From assembly GCA_039679945.1 (NCBI GenBank), contig JBDKTY010000239.1:124001-188000 (forward strand): a DNA stretch of 64,000 nt, read 5' to 3'. The notes under the pieces are model-generated. The model did not search any database, was not told where the DNA came from, and was given only the letters and a program-made list of their open reading frames with translations. The position numbers and the translations under genes are program-made. Origin of the DNA: SbD1 sp039679945 (lineage in GTDB: Bacteria > Desulfobacterota > Syntrophobacteria > Syntrophobacterales > Syntrophobacteraceae). Shown one piece after another: positions 1 through 8,134 of this stretch (positions within the stretch are counted from its first letter, which is position 1; each line of letters begins with the position of its first letter).

Positions 1-608
1 ACGCTGACCAGATGCTCACCCGCCAGTCCGTCCAGCAGCTCGTCGATAACCTGGCGGCTCAACAGCCCAAGCTGATCGAAGAATTGACACCCAACCCACT
101 CTCACTGGGCATTATTCAGAAGGTTCTCCAGAACCTCATTCGCGAATCGGTTTCGATCAGGGATATGCAAACAATCTGTGAAACCCTGACCGACTATGCG
201 TCTCTTACCAAGGATGCGGACATCCTGACCGAATACGTGCGGCAGGCCCTGGCTCGCACCATCACGCGTCCTTACGAGACCGAGGATCACAAGTTCCCCG
301 TCCTTTCGCTGCAGCAGGGGCTGGAGGAAAAGCTGGCCCGCGGCATTCAGAAGTCGGAAAATGGAGCATTCCTCAGCCTTGAGCCCGGCTTCCTTCAGCA
401 GTTCATCCAGACCACGAGCAACGAGGTAAAGCGCGTGGTCAGCATGGGGCACCACCCCGTCCTGCTCTGTTCCCCGGTGGTCAGAAGGCATCTGCGAAAA
501 CTGCTCGAACGGTTTTTGCCCGATGTCACCGTGATAAGCCACAACGAACTGAGCAATTCACTTGAAATCCGCTCCGTCGGAATCATCAGGATGGATTATG
601 CAAGTTAA
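1..608 (+). CDS. flhA: Flagellar biosynthesis protein FlhA, C-terminal part
   Basis: The reading frame is open from the window edge (codons in phase with base 3) and gives about 201 residues. They match the cytoplasmic C-terminal domain of FlhA, the export-gate protein of the flagellar type III secretion apparatus that docks chaperone-substrate complexes. Recognisable stretches are TRQSVQQLVDNL, ELTPNPLSLGIIQKVLQNLI and the family's VSIRDMQTICETL segment, followed by the HHPVLLCSPVVRRHLRKLLE region. The N-terminal membrane part lies upstream of the window. The stop overlaps the start of flhF by 11 bases, so the two are translationally coupled. Confidence 0.95.
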   Translation, partial: ADQMLTRQSVQQLVDNLAAQQPKLIEELTPNPLSLGIIQKVLQNLIRESVSIRDMQTICETLTDYASLTKDADILTEYVRQALARTITRPYETEDHKFPVLSLQQGLEEKLARGIQKSENGAFLSLEPGFLQQFIQTTSNEVKRVVSMGHHPVLLCSPVVRRHLRKLLERFLPDVTVISHNELSNSLEIRSVGIIRMDYAS

Positions 609-1698
609 GACTTTCAAAGCAGCTTCAATGGACAGAGCCCTGGCCCAGGTGAAAAAAGAGCTCGGTCCCGATGCCATTATCCTGAGCAGCAGAAAGATCC
701 CGCCAGACTCAGGCGATACGGGATTCGAAGTGACCGCGGCGCTCGATCCATCGCCCGATCCGGGCGCGGCCGCCTCCACGGCACCGTCCAGGGCGGAATC
801 CGAATCTGCTGAAATGCAAAGCGATATTAACGAAATAAAGAGCTTCCTCTCGCTGCTCATCTCCTCCAAGGACTATTTCGTCCAGCTCCAGATGCAACAG
901 CCTATCGCCGAGATCTATCATTCACTGCTGGTTCGCGGCTTCGATGAAAAGCAGATCTATATGCTTCTGAACAAAGCCGCATCGCATCTAAACGGGGGAA
1001 CGAGCGACAAGAACCAGGTGTTTGACGCTTTCTGCAAACAGTTTCTAACTAAAGTGAGACTGTCCAAACCCTTTCGAAACGTCGCACATTCCAGCGGCTC
1101 CTGCTCGATTTTCACCTTCATCGGACCTACCGGAGTGGGCAAGACTACGACTCTGGCAAAAATGGCCGCCTATCTGAAAATAAAGCGCATGCTCGACGTA
1201 GGGATAATTTCCGTGGATACCTACCGCATAGGCGCCCTCGACCAGCTTCAGACTTATGCCAATATCCTGGAAATCCCGTTCTGCGTTGCACAAAGCAAGA
1301 CCGAACTTGACCGGGCCATCCAGCAATTCAGCCATTTCGATGTAATCCTTGTAGATACTACCGGCAGGAATTTTCTCAACCGTGAGCACGTTCATGAACT
1401 GCAGGCACTTTTTGAAGGCAACCACAAACCTTCGCACTTTCTGGTTTTGAGTTCCACGGCCAAGGATGAAGATCTAAGGAAAACAATTCTCCATTTCAAG
1501 GAAATGGAGATCCACAGCCTCATTTTCACCAAGCTCGATGAAACTATCCACCACGGCTGCATGCTCAACCAACTTCTCAGATTCGACTATCCCTTGTCAT
1601 ACATGGGCACCGGTCAGCGAGTCCCGGAAGATCTCGAGCAAGCCACCCAGAAGCGAATACTCTCGTTTTTGCTCCCGGTCAGAAATAAGACTGCATAA
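598..1698 (+). CDS. flhF: Flagellar biosynthesis GTPase FlhF
   Basis: This is a 366-residue SRP-type GTPase that directs the site and number of flagella at the membrane. I chose the ATG at 598 because MQVKTFKA is the usual FlhF N-terminus; an in-frame start at 562 would lie entirely inside flhA. A variable B domain (about residues 40-100) is followed by the NG domains. The P-loop GPTGVGKTTTLAK is at about 176-188, with VDTYRIGALDQLQTYA, the DTTGRN motif and the guanine-specificity motif TKLDE further on. It sits between flhA and the flhG regulator, the standard order in polar flagellates. Confidence 0.95.
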   Translation: MQVKTFKAASMDRALAQVKKELGPDAIILSSRKIPPDSGDTGFEVTAALDPSPDPGAAASTAPSRAESESAEMQSDINEIKSFLSLLISSKDYFVQLQMQQPIAEIYHSLLVRGFDEKQIYMLLNKAASHLNGGTSDKNQVFDAFCKQFLTKVRLSKPFRNVAHSSGSCSIFTFIGPTGVGKTTTLAKMAAYLKIKRMLDVGIISVDTYRIGALDQLQTYANILEIPFCVAQSKTELDRAIQQFSHFDVILVDTTGRNFLNREHVHELQALFEGNHKPSHFLVLSSTAKDEDLRKTILHFKEMEIHSLIFTKLDETIHHGCMLNQLLRFDYPLSYMGTGQRVPEDLEQATQKRILSFLLPVRNKTA

Positions 1699-1709
1699 AG
1701 GGGAAGATA

Positions 1710-2597
1710 ATGGATCAGGCGGTAGGTCTCAGAAAAACAAATGGTAACGAATTGAAGGCGGATGGCTTCATCTCCAGTGGGTCACCCTCCTTGGACCAGC
1801 CCATAAGGGTGATCTCGGTCAGCAGCGGAAAGGGAGGTGTCGGAAAAAGCAATGTAGTCATTAATCTCGCCCTGGCTTTCGATCAGATGGGGCTGAGGGT
1901 CCTGATCATGGATGCGGACCTGGGTTTGGCTAATATAGACGTTCTGCTCGGTCTCGCCCCCAAATACAATCTGAGTCATGTGCTGAACGGTACCAAGCGC
2001 ATCGATGAAGTGCTGGTACGGGGTCCGGGGCGGACAAAGATTATGCCCGCGAGTTCAGGCGTCCAGGAACTCACCAAGTTGACGGACGAGCAGAAACTGC
2101 TGCTGCTCGAAATGTTCGAGGGGATGGAAACGGAAATCGATATTCTCCTGGTCGATACGAGCGCCGGCATCTCGGACGCCGTTCTCTATTTCAATCTGGC
2201 CGCGCACGAAAAGATAGTGGTCGTAACCCCTGAGCCAACCTCCCTGACCGATGCCTATGCACTCATAAAAGTTCTCTATTCCAAGTATGGAGAACGATAT
2301 TTCCGTATCCTGGTGAACTCGGCCCCGAGCGAGGCCGCCGGTAAGGCTATTTTCGCCAAAATCAGCAAAGTGGCCGACCACTTTCTCGACGGACTCTCCC
2401 TGGATTACCTTGGAGCCATTCCACATGATGTGATGATAACCAAAGCGGTTCTCCAACAACGGGCATTGCTCGAAGTGTTCCCCGATGCGGCTGCGTCCCG
2501 GGCTTTCGGCGTTGTGGCGGACACCATTCGGAAAACACAGCCTTTCGTCAACCAAGGCACGATTCAGTTTTTCTGGAAGCGACTGCTGAACGTTTAG
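1710..2597 (+). CDS. flhG: Flagellar number regulator FlhG/FleN (MinD-like ATPase)
   Basis: A 295-residue ParA/MinD-family ATPase. The deviant Walker A motif GKGGVGKSN is at residues 40-48. It is followed by DADLGLANIDVLLGL, VDTSAGISDAVLYF and the VTPEPTSLTDAYALIK segment typical of FlhG rather than MinD. FlhG partners with FlhF and, in known systems, limits flagellar number by acting on FlhF and on flagellar transcription. The start has a purine-rich ribosome site (GGGGAAG), and the gene begins 11 bases after flhF. Confidence 0.93.
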   Translation: MDQAVGLRKTNGNELKADGFISSGSPSLDQPIRVISVSSGKGGVGKSNVVINLALAFDQMGLRVLIMDADLGLANIDVLLGLAPKYNLSHVLNGTKRIDEVLVRGPGRTKIMPASSGVQELTKLTDEQKLLLLEMFEGMETEIDILLVDTSAGISDAVLYFNLAAHEKIVVVTPEPTSLTDAYALIKVLYSKYGERYFRILVNSAPSEAAGKAIFAKISKVADHFLDGLSLDYLGAIPHDVMITKAVLQQRALLEVFPDAAASRAFGVVADTIRKTQPFVNQGTIQFFWKRLLNV

Positions 2598-2618
2598 CGG
2601 AAAACGGAAAGAACCACT

Positions 2619-3473
2619 ATGGAACAGATCTATACCACTCGAAAAAATCCCTATCAGAACCAGGTGAGTGAAAACTTGGCAATCCAGACAGACAAAGACA
2701 GGGCAATCCTCGAGCATAGCGATCTTGTCAAGTACATAGCGCTGAGGCTCATTTCCAGGCTACCGGACCATATTTCCATCGACGATCTGATAAGCGCCGG
2801 CATACTCGGTCTTATCGACGCTATCGAGAAGTACGATGCCAGCCAGGGCATCCCCTTCGAGTACTACGCCAAGATACGGATCAAGGGCGCAATGCTCGAC
2901 GAGATACGCTCGATGGACTGGGTTCCGAGATCGCTTCGACAGAAAAACGGCACATTGGAAAAGGCCTGTGCCGCCCTGGAACAGCGGCTCGGGCGCGATC
3001 CCACGGAGGAAGAAATCGCGGAGGAGTTGCAGGTGAACATGGATGAATTCCACAAGCTGCTGGATGAAACCAAGGGAATATCCTTCCTGCCCGAGAACAT
3101 CCACGAGGTCATCCGGGAGAACCGCGAGTCCAATATGCTCGCCTCCGGCCCAGAGGAACTCTTCGACAATGCTTACAGGCATGAAATCCAGAAGCACCTC
3201 GCCGAGGCCATAAGCAGTCTGTCGGAAAAGGAACAGGTCGTCCTTTCCCTCTACTATTACGAAGAACTGACCATGAAGGAAATAGGGCTGACCCTCGGGT
3301 ATACTGAATCCAGAATCTCACAGATCCATACGAAAGCGGTCATCAAGCTCAAAACCCGGCTGGCGAAAAGACTCAGGCCGGAGGACCTGCCGGGGTTCAT
3401 TCCCCAGAACGAGCTTCGGTCGCTTCAAACGAAACGGGTACAGCCGAATCACCAGCAGATGGCGATGAAGTAA
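2619..3473 (+). CDS. fliA: Flagellar RNA polymerase sigma factor FliA (sigma-28)
   Basis: A 284-residue sigma factor of the FliA/WhiG type. Region 2 contains LVKYIALRLISRLPDHISIDDLISAGILGLIDAIEKYD and the IKGAMLDEIRSMDWVPRSLRQK segment that marks this family. Region 3 follows. Region 4 ends with ELTMKEIGLTLGYTESRISQIHTKAV, the helix-turn-helix that reads the -35 element. It should drive late flagellar genes; a matching promoter is seen before flgN at 11609-11636. No FlgM anti-sigma gene is visible in the window. Confidence 0.95.
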   Translation: MEQIYTTRKNPYQNQVSENLAIQTDKDRAILEHSDLVKYIALRLISRLPDHISIDDLISAGILGLIDAIEKYDASQGIPFEYYAKIRIKGAMLDEIRSMDWVPRSLRQKNGTLEKACAALEQRLGRDPTEEEIAEELQVNMDEFHKLLDETKGISFLPENIHEVIRENRESNMLASGPEELFDNAYRHEIQKHLAEAISSLSEKEQVVLSLYYYEELTMKEIGLTLGYTESRISQIHTKAVIKLKTRLAKRLRPEDLPGFIPQNELRSLQTKRVQPNHQQMAMK

Positions 3474-3496
3474 GCCTCACGCCGGAATGAGATGAT

Positions 3497-4216
3497 ATGG
3501 CAGGCGAATTTGAACTGAAAAAAAAGGCGCTGAAACGGGATGCGGATACATCTTCGGAGGATAAACCGGATGTTTCCGGCGGCAAACCCGCAAAGCGTCC
3601 CGCGGGCGCCCCTCGGTCCGAGAGTGACAGACCGGCTGGTAAGAGCAAGGTCTCTGCCGGTGCGAGCCCCGGTGCCGAGAGTTCGGGGCGGGAACCCGAT
3701 CAGGCTGAGAACCCCCCGGATGTAGGCGCCGGGAAGCAAAAGAAAGGTTTCCTATCCAGAAAGACGATTCTCTATGCAGTTGCGGCACTGGGCGTTGTGG
3801 TCATCGCTTCTTCCATATTTTTCTTTCTCTCATCCGGCGCCGCCAAGAATCACGCGGAAACTGCTCCGCCTCCAAAACTGGAACCGGTGACCAGCATCAC
3901 TCGCCCGGTCCCGATTCCGGATTACCGTGAGATGCTCGACTTTCTCGTTCTCAACGAAACGGAAGGGCAGAAGACTCTAACCCTGTTCAGGATGGAAATC
4001 GCTTATCATAGCCCTTCCCGCTTCAAGAACTTCAAGGAGCAAAATGTGATTTTCCGGGACACGATCTACTCGTTTCTTCTGAAGCAGAACTCATCCCGGA
4101 ACACTACCCGGTCCTGGCATAACGTCGTTGAGAAAGAACTGCTCGACTACATACGGGTAAAGCTTCCGCAAAGCCATGCCGATGCAATCAAACTCACCCA
4201 GGTAGAGAATCTCTGA
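3497..4216 (+). CDS. Single-pass membrane protein of the fliA operon, function unknown
   Basis: 239 residues. The first 85 are highly charged and low in complexity (Lys, Asp, Ser, Pro, Gly). A transmembrane segment follows at about 91-112 (ILYAVAALGVVVIASSIFFF). The remaining 125 residues contain a Pro-rich linker and a globular part with SRFKNFKEQNVIFRDTIYSF. That last part resembles the FliL-like pattern of a short periplasmic domain after one helix (the conserved 'R..i.d.i...l' stretch), but I do not consider it proven. It lies 23 bases after fliA and 13 bases before the next gene, so a motility-linked role is likely. Confidence 0.75.
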   Translation: MAGEFELKKKALKRDADTSSEDKPDVSGGKPAKRPAGAPRSESDRPAGKSKVSAGASPGAESSGREPDQAENPPDVGAGKQKKGFLSRKTILYAVAALGVVVIASSIFFFLSSGAAKNHAETAPPPKLEPVTSITRPVPIPDYREMLDFLVLNETEGQKTLTLFRMEIAYHSPSRFKNFKEQNVIFRDTIYSFLLKQNSSRNTTRSWHNVVEKELLDYIRVKLPQSHADAIKLTQVENL

Positions 4217-4229
4217 AAGGTTCCACCAG

Positions 4230-4745
4230 ATGGACTATATTATCGCTTTGTTCGGTAGCAAACCCAGCCTCAGCGGCATTTTCCAGATCGTCCTCGACAT
4301 CACCATCCTGATTCTCCTCTTTGTCATTCTGGCGGGGAGGAAACCGAAGGTATCCATGACTGACGATGGGGTGGTTGAATCCTTCACCAGGATTATTGCG
4401 GAGACCGAGGAGATTTCCAGGGAATTCGGAGCAAATCTCGAGAAACGCCAGGAACTGATCCGCCAGGTTATAGGCAAGCTCGACCAGCGCATCACCGAGG
4501 CCGAAGATTTATGCACCCGCATGGAACGCCTGGATAAAGAGGCTCGGGAAAGCGCCGAGCACCTCAAGGCTCTTTCCACGTCCGTTTCGGCCAATGTAAT
4601 CAACCGCAGCACCGGAAAAGCGGATCACCAGAGAGTTTTACTCCTGGCCCATAAGGGTCTCGAAGCCGCCGAAATAGCGCGAAGCCTCAAAAAGCCCCTC
4701 GGAGAGGTCGAATTGATTCTCAACCTGCAAAAGATCTCAACCTGA
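4230..4745 (+). CDS. Membrane-anchored coiled-coil protein, DUF2802/DUF6115-like, motility-linked
   Basis: 171 residues. One N-terminal membrane helix (about 14-36, IFQIVLDITILILLFVILA) is followed by a long helical region with coiled-coil character (residues 50-120). The end, LLAHKGLEAAEIARSLKKPLGEVELIL, looks like a small helix-turn-helix. This architecture is seen in DUF2802/DUF6115 proteins encoded at the ends of flagellar or chemotaxis operons in proteobacteria and Firmicutes (YlxL-like). The family name is from recall of the pattern, not a search. It is the last gene of the flhA-fliA operon. Confidence 0.7.
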   Translation: MDYIIALFGSKPSLSGIFQIVLDITILILLFVILAGRKPKVSMTDDGVVESFTRIIAETEEISREFGANLEKRQELIRQVIGKLDQRITEAEDLCTRMERLDKEARESAEHLKALSTSVSANVINRSTGKADHQRVLLLAHKGLEAAEIARSLKKPLGEVELILNLQKIST

Positions 4746-4825
4746 CGGCCTGAACTCAGATGTCGCGCTTTTCCGCCCGCCGGCGTGTCATCGGAGACGT
4801 TCGAAGCTTCCGCTCGCCTTAGGAA

Positions 4826-5455
4826 TCACTCTATTTTCAACGGGTCAGTCTTCTTGCCGAAAAACCTTGCAATAGCCCCGAAAAGCCTCCTGATCGCCTT
4901 CCACAGCCTGGGAAGGAGCCACAGCATGAAGAGTACGAACCCCACGAGCAAAAGCAGAAAAAGGTAGGGATGGGTCAGGGCCAGCCAGAGCCCGGAAATG
5001 ACGAGAATGTCCTCGAGCACCGATGCCGTCCAGTTCGTGAACGGTTCGGGAGAGCTGTTGATCAGAACACGGATGCCCGCCTTTCCGGCATGGCTCCCGG
5101 CGGACAGTACGCCCCCCACTATCGCCGCCGCGAAAACGACCGCCGGATCTACAGGCCCGACCGCGGCCGCGGCGAGCACTACACCAGCCGGGATGCGGAC
5201 AAAGGTATGCAAAACATCCCAGCCGGAATCCACGCCGGGAATCTTGTCCGCGAAAAACTCAACGACATACATGAACCCCGAAGCCATGAGCACCGCCGGA
5301 TGAGTCAGAATAAGCAGATCCGGCGGCAATACGATGCTGCCCATTGCACCGAGTATCCCCAGCATGAAGACAGTGGCGTAGACATTCAGCCCGCTTGCCC
5401 AGCCGAGTGCCATGGAAAGTGAAAGCAGAGAAATTGTATGGGAGAAGTTATCCAT
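4826..5455 (-). CDS. DUF4126 family integral membrane protein
   Basis: 209 residues with four to five hydrophobic stretches. The N-terminal GWASGLNVYATVFMLG segment and the Gly/Ala-rich centre (AAIVGGVLSAGSHAGKAGIR) are typical of DUF4126 membrane proteins. The tail is basic (LLPRLWKAIRRLFGAIARFFGKK), consistent with a cytosolic C-terminus. No reaction is known for the family. The gene is transcribed convergently with the flagellar operon that ends at 4745 and seems to stand alone. Confidence 0.8.
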   Translation of the reverse strand: MDNFSHTISLLSLSMALGWASGLNVYATVFMLGILGAMGSIVLPPDLLILTHPAVLMASGFMYVVEFFADKIPGVDSGWDVLHTFVRIPAGVVLAAAAVGPVDPAVVFAAAIVGGVLSAGSHAGKAGIRVLINSSPEPFTNWTASVLEDILVISGLWLALTHPYLFLLLLVGFVLFMLWLLPRLWKAIRRLFGAIARFFGKKTDPLKIE

Positions 5456-5823
5456 TTGTTCTCAATGGTGCGATGATGACTTGCCGGGTCCGGATTGGAG
5501 AACCTGCGTCACAAATCGGCGCCCACAAACGGGAACACCCCTCCCTTTATACGGAAACGTCCCTGGTCGCCTGCCTGTGCGCCGGTCCCATGCACCAATT
5601 CGCTTTCCGCAAGAACACAACGGCCCGGCCCCGTCGCGATTCCTCGCCGGTCTCCGGGCCGTTTTCTCATATGAACCATCGCCGTGGGGCGCCTTAACCT
5701 CATCCGACAGGCGACTCCGGATTTACCTCGCGGAGCATCCGGGGTATCCATGGGATTTCTGACAACCCCGCGGCCTTATCAACCCGGATTAAGGGTTGCC
5801 CTGTTTTCGCGTATGCCCCTTCA
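5456..5823. other. Intergenic region between DUF4126 and RRM genes
   Basis: No gene is visible in these 368 bases. A strong inverted repeat (AACGGCCCGG at 5619-5628 with its complement at 5654-5663) could end transcription of the RNA-binding gene upstream on the minus strand or block antisense reading. A smaller hairpin sits at 5781-5797. Confidence 0.5.
5619..5663. terminator. GC-rich inverted repeat, possible terminator of the RRM gene
   Basis: Ten-base perfect arms (AACGGCCCGG and CCGGGCCGTT) enclose about 25 bases. On the plus strand the right arm runs into GTTTTCTC; on the minus strand into GTTGTGTTCTT. The only gene reading toward it without interruption is the minus-strand RRM gene, which ends at 5824. 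It lies far from that stop, so the role is uncertain. Confidence 0.4.
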
Positions 5824-6186
5824 TCAATAGGGACGACGTCCACCACCGCCGCCGCCTCCACGTCCTCCTCGACCTCCCCCGTAGCCGCCGCCTCCACCGG
5901 GACGGCCGCCACCAGGACGGCCACCGCCACCACCCCCGCGACTCTCGCGCGGCCTGGCTTCGTTGACTGTCAACGCGGACCCGCCGACATCCTTGCCGTT
6001 CAATCCGGCAATGGCCGCCTGCGCCTGCGCCTGATTCGGCATCTCTACAAATCCAAACCCCCTGGATTTGCCCGTAAAATTGTCCTTGATAATCTTCGCC
6101 GAATCAACCTCTCCAAATTCCTCGAATACCGTACGGAGTTCATCGTCCGAAGTTTTTGGCGATAAGTTACCGACATAAATGTTCAT
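5824..6186 (-). CDS. Glycine-rich RRM RNA-binding protein
   Basis: 120 residues. One RRM domain fills residues 1-80, with RNP2 as IYVGNL (3-8) and RNP1 as RGFGFVEM (42-49). These are the aromatic residues that stack on single-stranded RNA. The tail (from about 88) is almost entirely Gly, Arg and Pro with RGGGGGG repeats, as in cyanobacterial and proteobacterial cold-inducible Rbp proteins. A good ribosome site (GAGGAGAAAA) precedes the ATG. It is likely a stand-alone gene acting as an RNA chaperone. Confidence 0.93.
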   Translation of the reverse strand: MNIYVGNLSPKTSDDELRTVFEEFGEVDSAKIIKDNFTGKSRGFGFVEMPNQAQAQAAIAGLNGKDVGGSALTVNEARPRESRGGGGGGRPGGGRPGGGGGYGGGRGGRGGGGGGGRRPY

Positions 6187-6614
6187 CTGTTTTCTCCTCG
6201 AAATGGCTGGATGCCACGCCGGTAGAGCTCATTGCGCTCAAAACCCGTAGTTCCCGCAGATAGAACTCTCGGACAGCGGTTTTCGAAGCAACACAAGGCA
6301 ACTCACGGCAAGAGCCTCCTGAAAAAGACCGGAAACCACACATTCTTCCAAACTCATCAAGTAAATTAATCAACAACAGGCCGATTCGCCATCATGCACA
6401 CACCAATTCCGGCACATCCGTGGGAAAGGCAATCAGGCGGGTCCAGCGGGAGACTGCCGGCAATAACCCGGCAATCCGCTTCCATGGTTCGGGAAGAATT
6501 TTCCGCTCTTCAGGAAAACTGTGCAGAGAAAACCCGCTTCGCAGCTTGATGGACCGAGACAATACACCACTGGCATCTTCGTTGCAAACAATTCAGCCAC
6601 GAAAGGAGTGTCGT
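6187..6614. other. Divergent promoter region between the RRM gene and flgF
   Basis: These 428 bases hold no convincing gene. They must contain the minus-strand promoter of the RRM gene, for which I found no clear match, and the plus-strand flgF promoter at 6571-6586. A weaker sigma-28-like pattern, TAAA then 14 bases then GCCGATTC, lies around 6362-6391. Confidence 0.5.
6571..6586 (+). promoter_or_regulatory. Sigma-54-type promoter of the flgF operon
   Basis: TGGCATCTTCGTTGCA matches the sigma-54 pattern TGGCAC-N5-TTGCA, with exactly ten bases between the invariant GG and GC. It sits 29 bases before the flgF ATG, which leaves room for a short leader with the AAAGGAG ribosome site. Sigma-54 control of rod and hook genes is common in polar flagellates. 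Confidence 0.65.
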
Positions 6615-7295
6615 ATGAGAACGGGATCATATGCGGCCACTGTCGGCGCCATGGAACAACAGAAGCGGCTCGACATTATTGCCAACAATATCGCCAATGC
6701 AAACAGCCCCGGATACAAAAAGGACGGTGTGCTTTTCAGCAACTTCCTCGACCAGGCCTCTTACACAAACAAGACGCAGGGCGCCGTCAGGGAAACAGGC
6801 AACAAATCCGACATAGCCCTTTTTGGTAAAGGTTACCTGAAGGTCCAGTCGGACCGCGGCATCCTCTATACCCGTGCCGGAAACCTGACGATCGACAGTT
6901 CAAAAAACCTCGTCACGCAGGAAGGATGGCCTGTTCTCGGGAAAAATGGTCCCATAAAAATCGAGAACTCCGCGAACATGCGCATCGAAGACAATGGTCA
7001 AGTATTTGACGAAAACACACTCACGGACACACTGGATATTGTCGAGTTCCCGGCCGATGCCGGACTCAAGAAGGTCCTGGGCAGTTATTTCGAACCTACG
7101 GCCTCGGGCGTCACGGCTACCGCCTCCGAAGGCTGCACGGTCCGTCAAGGATCACTGGAAAGCGCCAATTTCAACCCCGTTGAGGAAATGGTCCAAATGG
7201 TGGACACCATGCGCAACTTCGAGGCGTACCAGAAAACCATGCAAATTTTTGACAGGGACCTGGACGCTCAACTGATAGCGAAACTTACGGGCTAG
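6615..7295 (+). CDS. flgF: Flagellar basal-body rod protein FlgF
   Basis: 226 residues. I chose the ATG at 6615 because AAAGGAG lies at the correct distance and the protein then begins MRTGSYAATVGAMEQQKRLD, the normal rod-protein N-terminus. The motif IIANNIANANSPGYKK is the flagellar rod/hook signature, and the C-terminus VEEMVQMVDTMRNFEAYQKTMQ is the matching coiled-coil end. FlgF forms part of the proximal rod in the periplasm. The gene opens the flgFGAHIJNKL operon. Confidence 0.93.
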   Translation: MRTGSYAATVGAMEQQKRLDIIANNIANANSPGYKKDGVLFSNFLDQASYTNKTQGAVRETGNKSDIALFGKGYLKVQSDRGILYTRAGNLTIDSSKNLVTQEGWPVLGKNGPIKIENSANMRIEDNGQVFDENTLTDTLDIVEFPADAGLKKVLGSYFEPTASGVTATASEGCTVRQGSLESANFNPVEEMVQMVDTMRNFEAYQKTMQIFDRDLDAQLIAKLTG

Positions 7296-7334
7296 CCTTT
7301 TCCACTGACTCAGCTCAATTCGAGGAGAATATAA

Positions 7335-8114
7335 ATGCGAAGCCTCTGGACTGCCGCAACCGGCATGGCCGCTCAACAGATGAACATGGACGTCATATCC
7401 AACAATCTCGCCAACGCCAATACCACGGGCTACAAGCGAAGCCGCGGGAACTTCGAGGACCTCATGTACCAAAACATCGTCCCGGCCGGCGCTGAAACGG
7501 CGAACAACACCAAAATCCCGACCGGAATACAGCTCGGTATGGGAACGAAGACCGTATCCGTCGAAAAGATCTTCACCCAGGGCAATTTCACCGAAACTTC
7601 AAATCAACTGGATCTGGCCATAGAGGGCAGAGGTTTTTTCAAGGTCTTGCGTGGTTCGCAGGAAGTCTACACGCGGGCCGGCAGCTTTAAGTCGGATGCG
7701 GACGGCTACGTCTGCGATTCGGCCGGCAACCGCCTGCAGCCCGAGATCGCCATCCCCAAAAACGCTACGAGCATCCACATTGAATCGGGCGGTACATTCA
7801 CCGCGCTGGACTCGACCGGAACCGTCGTTGGTACCGTCAACCTGCGGCTATACGACTTTCCCAACCCCGCCGGAATGCAGGCGGTCGGGCACAATTACTT
7901 CATTCCGACCCCTGCCTCCGGTGAGGTGACCGAGGTACAGCCGGGGACGGAGGGCGTGGGGACGCTGCTTCAAGGTTTTCTCGAGGCCTCCAACATCAAT
8001 GTGGTGGAGGAAATGGTGAACATGATCCTCAGCCAGCGGGCCTATGAAGCCAACTCCAAAGTCATAAAAGCCGCTGACGAAATGCTTCGCGACGCGAACA
8101 ATGTGAAGGCATGA
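7335..8114 (+). CDS. flgG: Flagellar distal rod protein FlgG
   Basis: 259 residues, the usual FlgG length of about 260. The N-terminal MRSLWTAATGMAAQQMNMDVISNNLANANTTGYKRSR and the C-terminal EASNINVVEEMVNMILSQRAYEANSKVIKAADEML are near-consensus for FlgG. The protein builds the distal rod that passes through the P and L rings. The ribosome site CGAGGAG precedes the ATG. Confidence 0.96.
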   Translation: MRSLWTAATGMAAQQMNMDVISNNLANANTTGYKRSRGNFEDLMYQNIVPAGAETANNTKIPTGIQLGMGTKTVSVEKIFTQGNFTETSNQLDLAIEGRGFFKVLRGSQEVYTRAGSFKSDADGYVCDSAGNRLQPEIAIPKNATSIHIESGGTFTALDSTGTVVGTVNLRLYDFPNPAGMQAVGHNYFIPTPASGEVTEVQPGTEGVGTLLQGFLEASNINVVEEMVNMILSQRAYEANSKVIKAADEMLRDANNVKA

Positions 8115-8134
8115 TCTTCTTAGGAAGGTACCCA

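Noticed and set aside
6362..6391. Second sigma-28-like promoter upstream of flgF
   Set aside because: The -10 part matches only six of eight bases and the spacing is one short; the sigma-54 site is far better.
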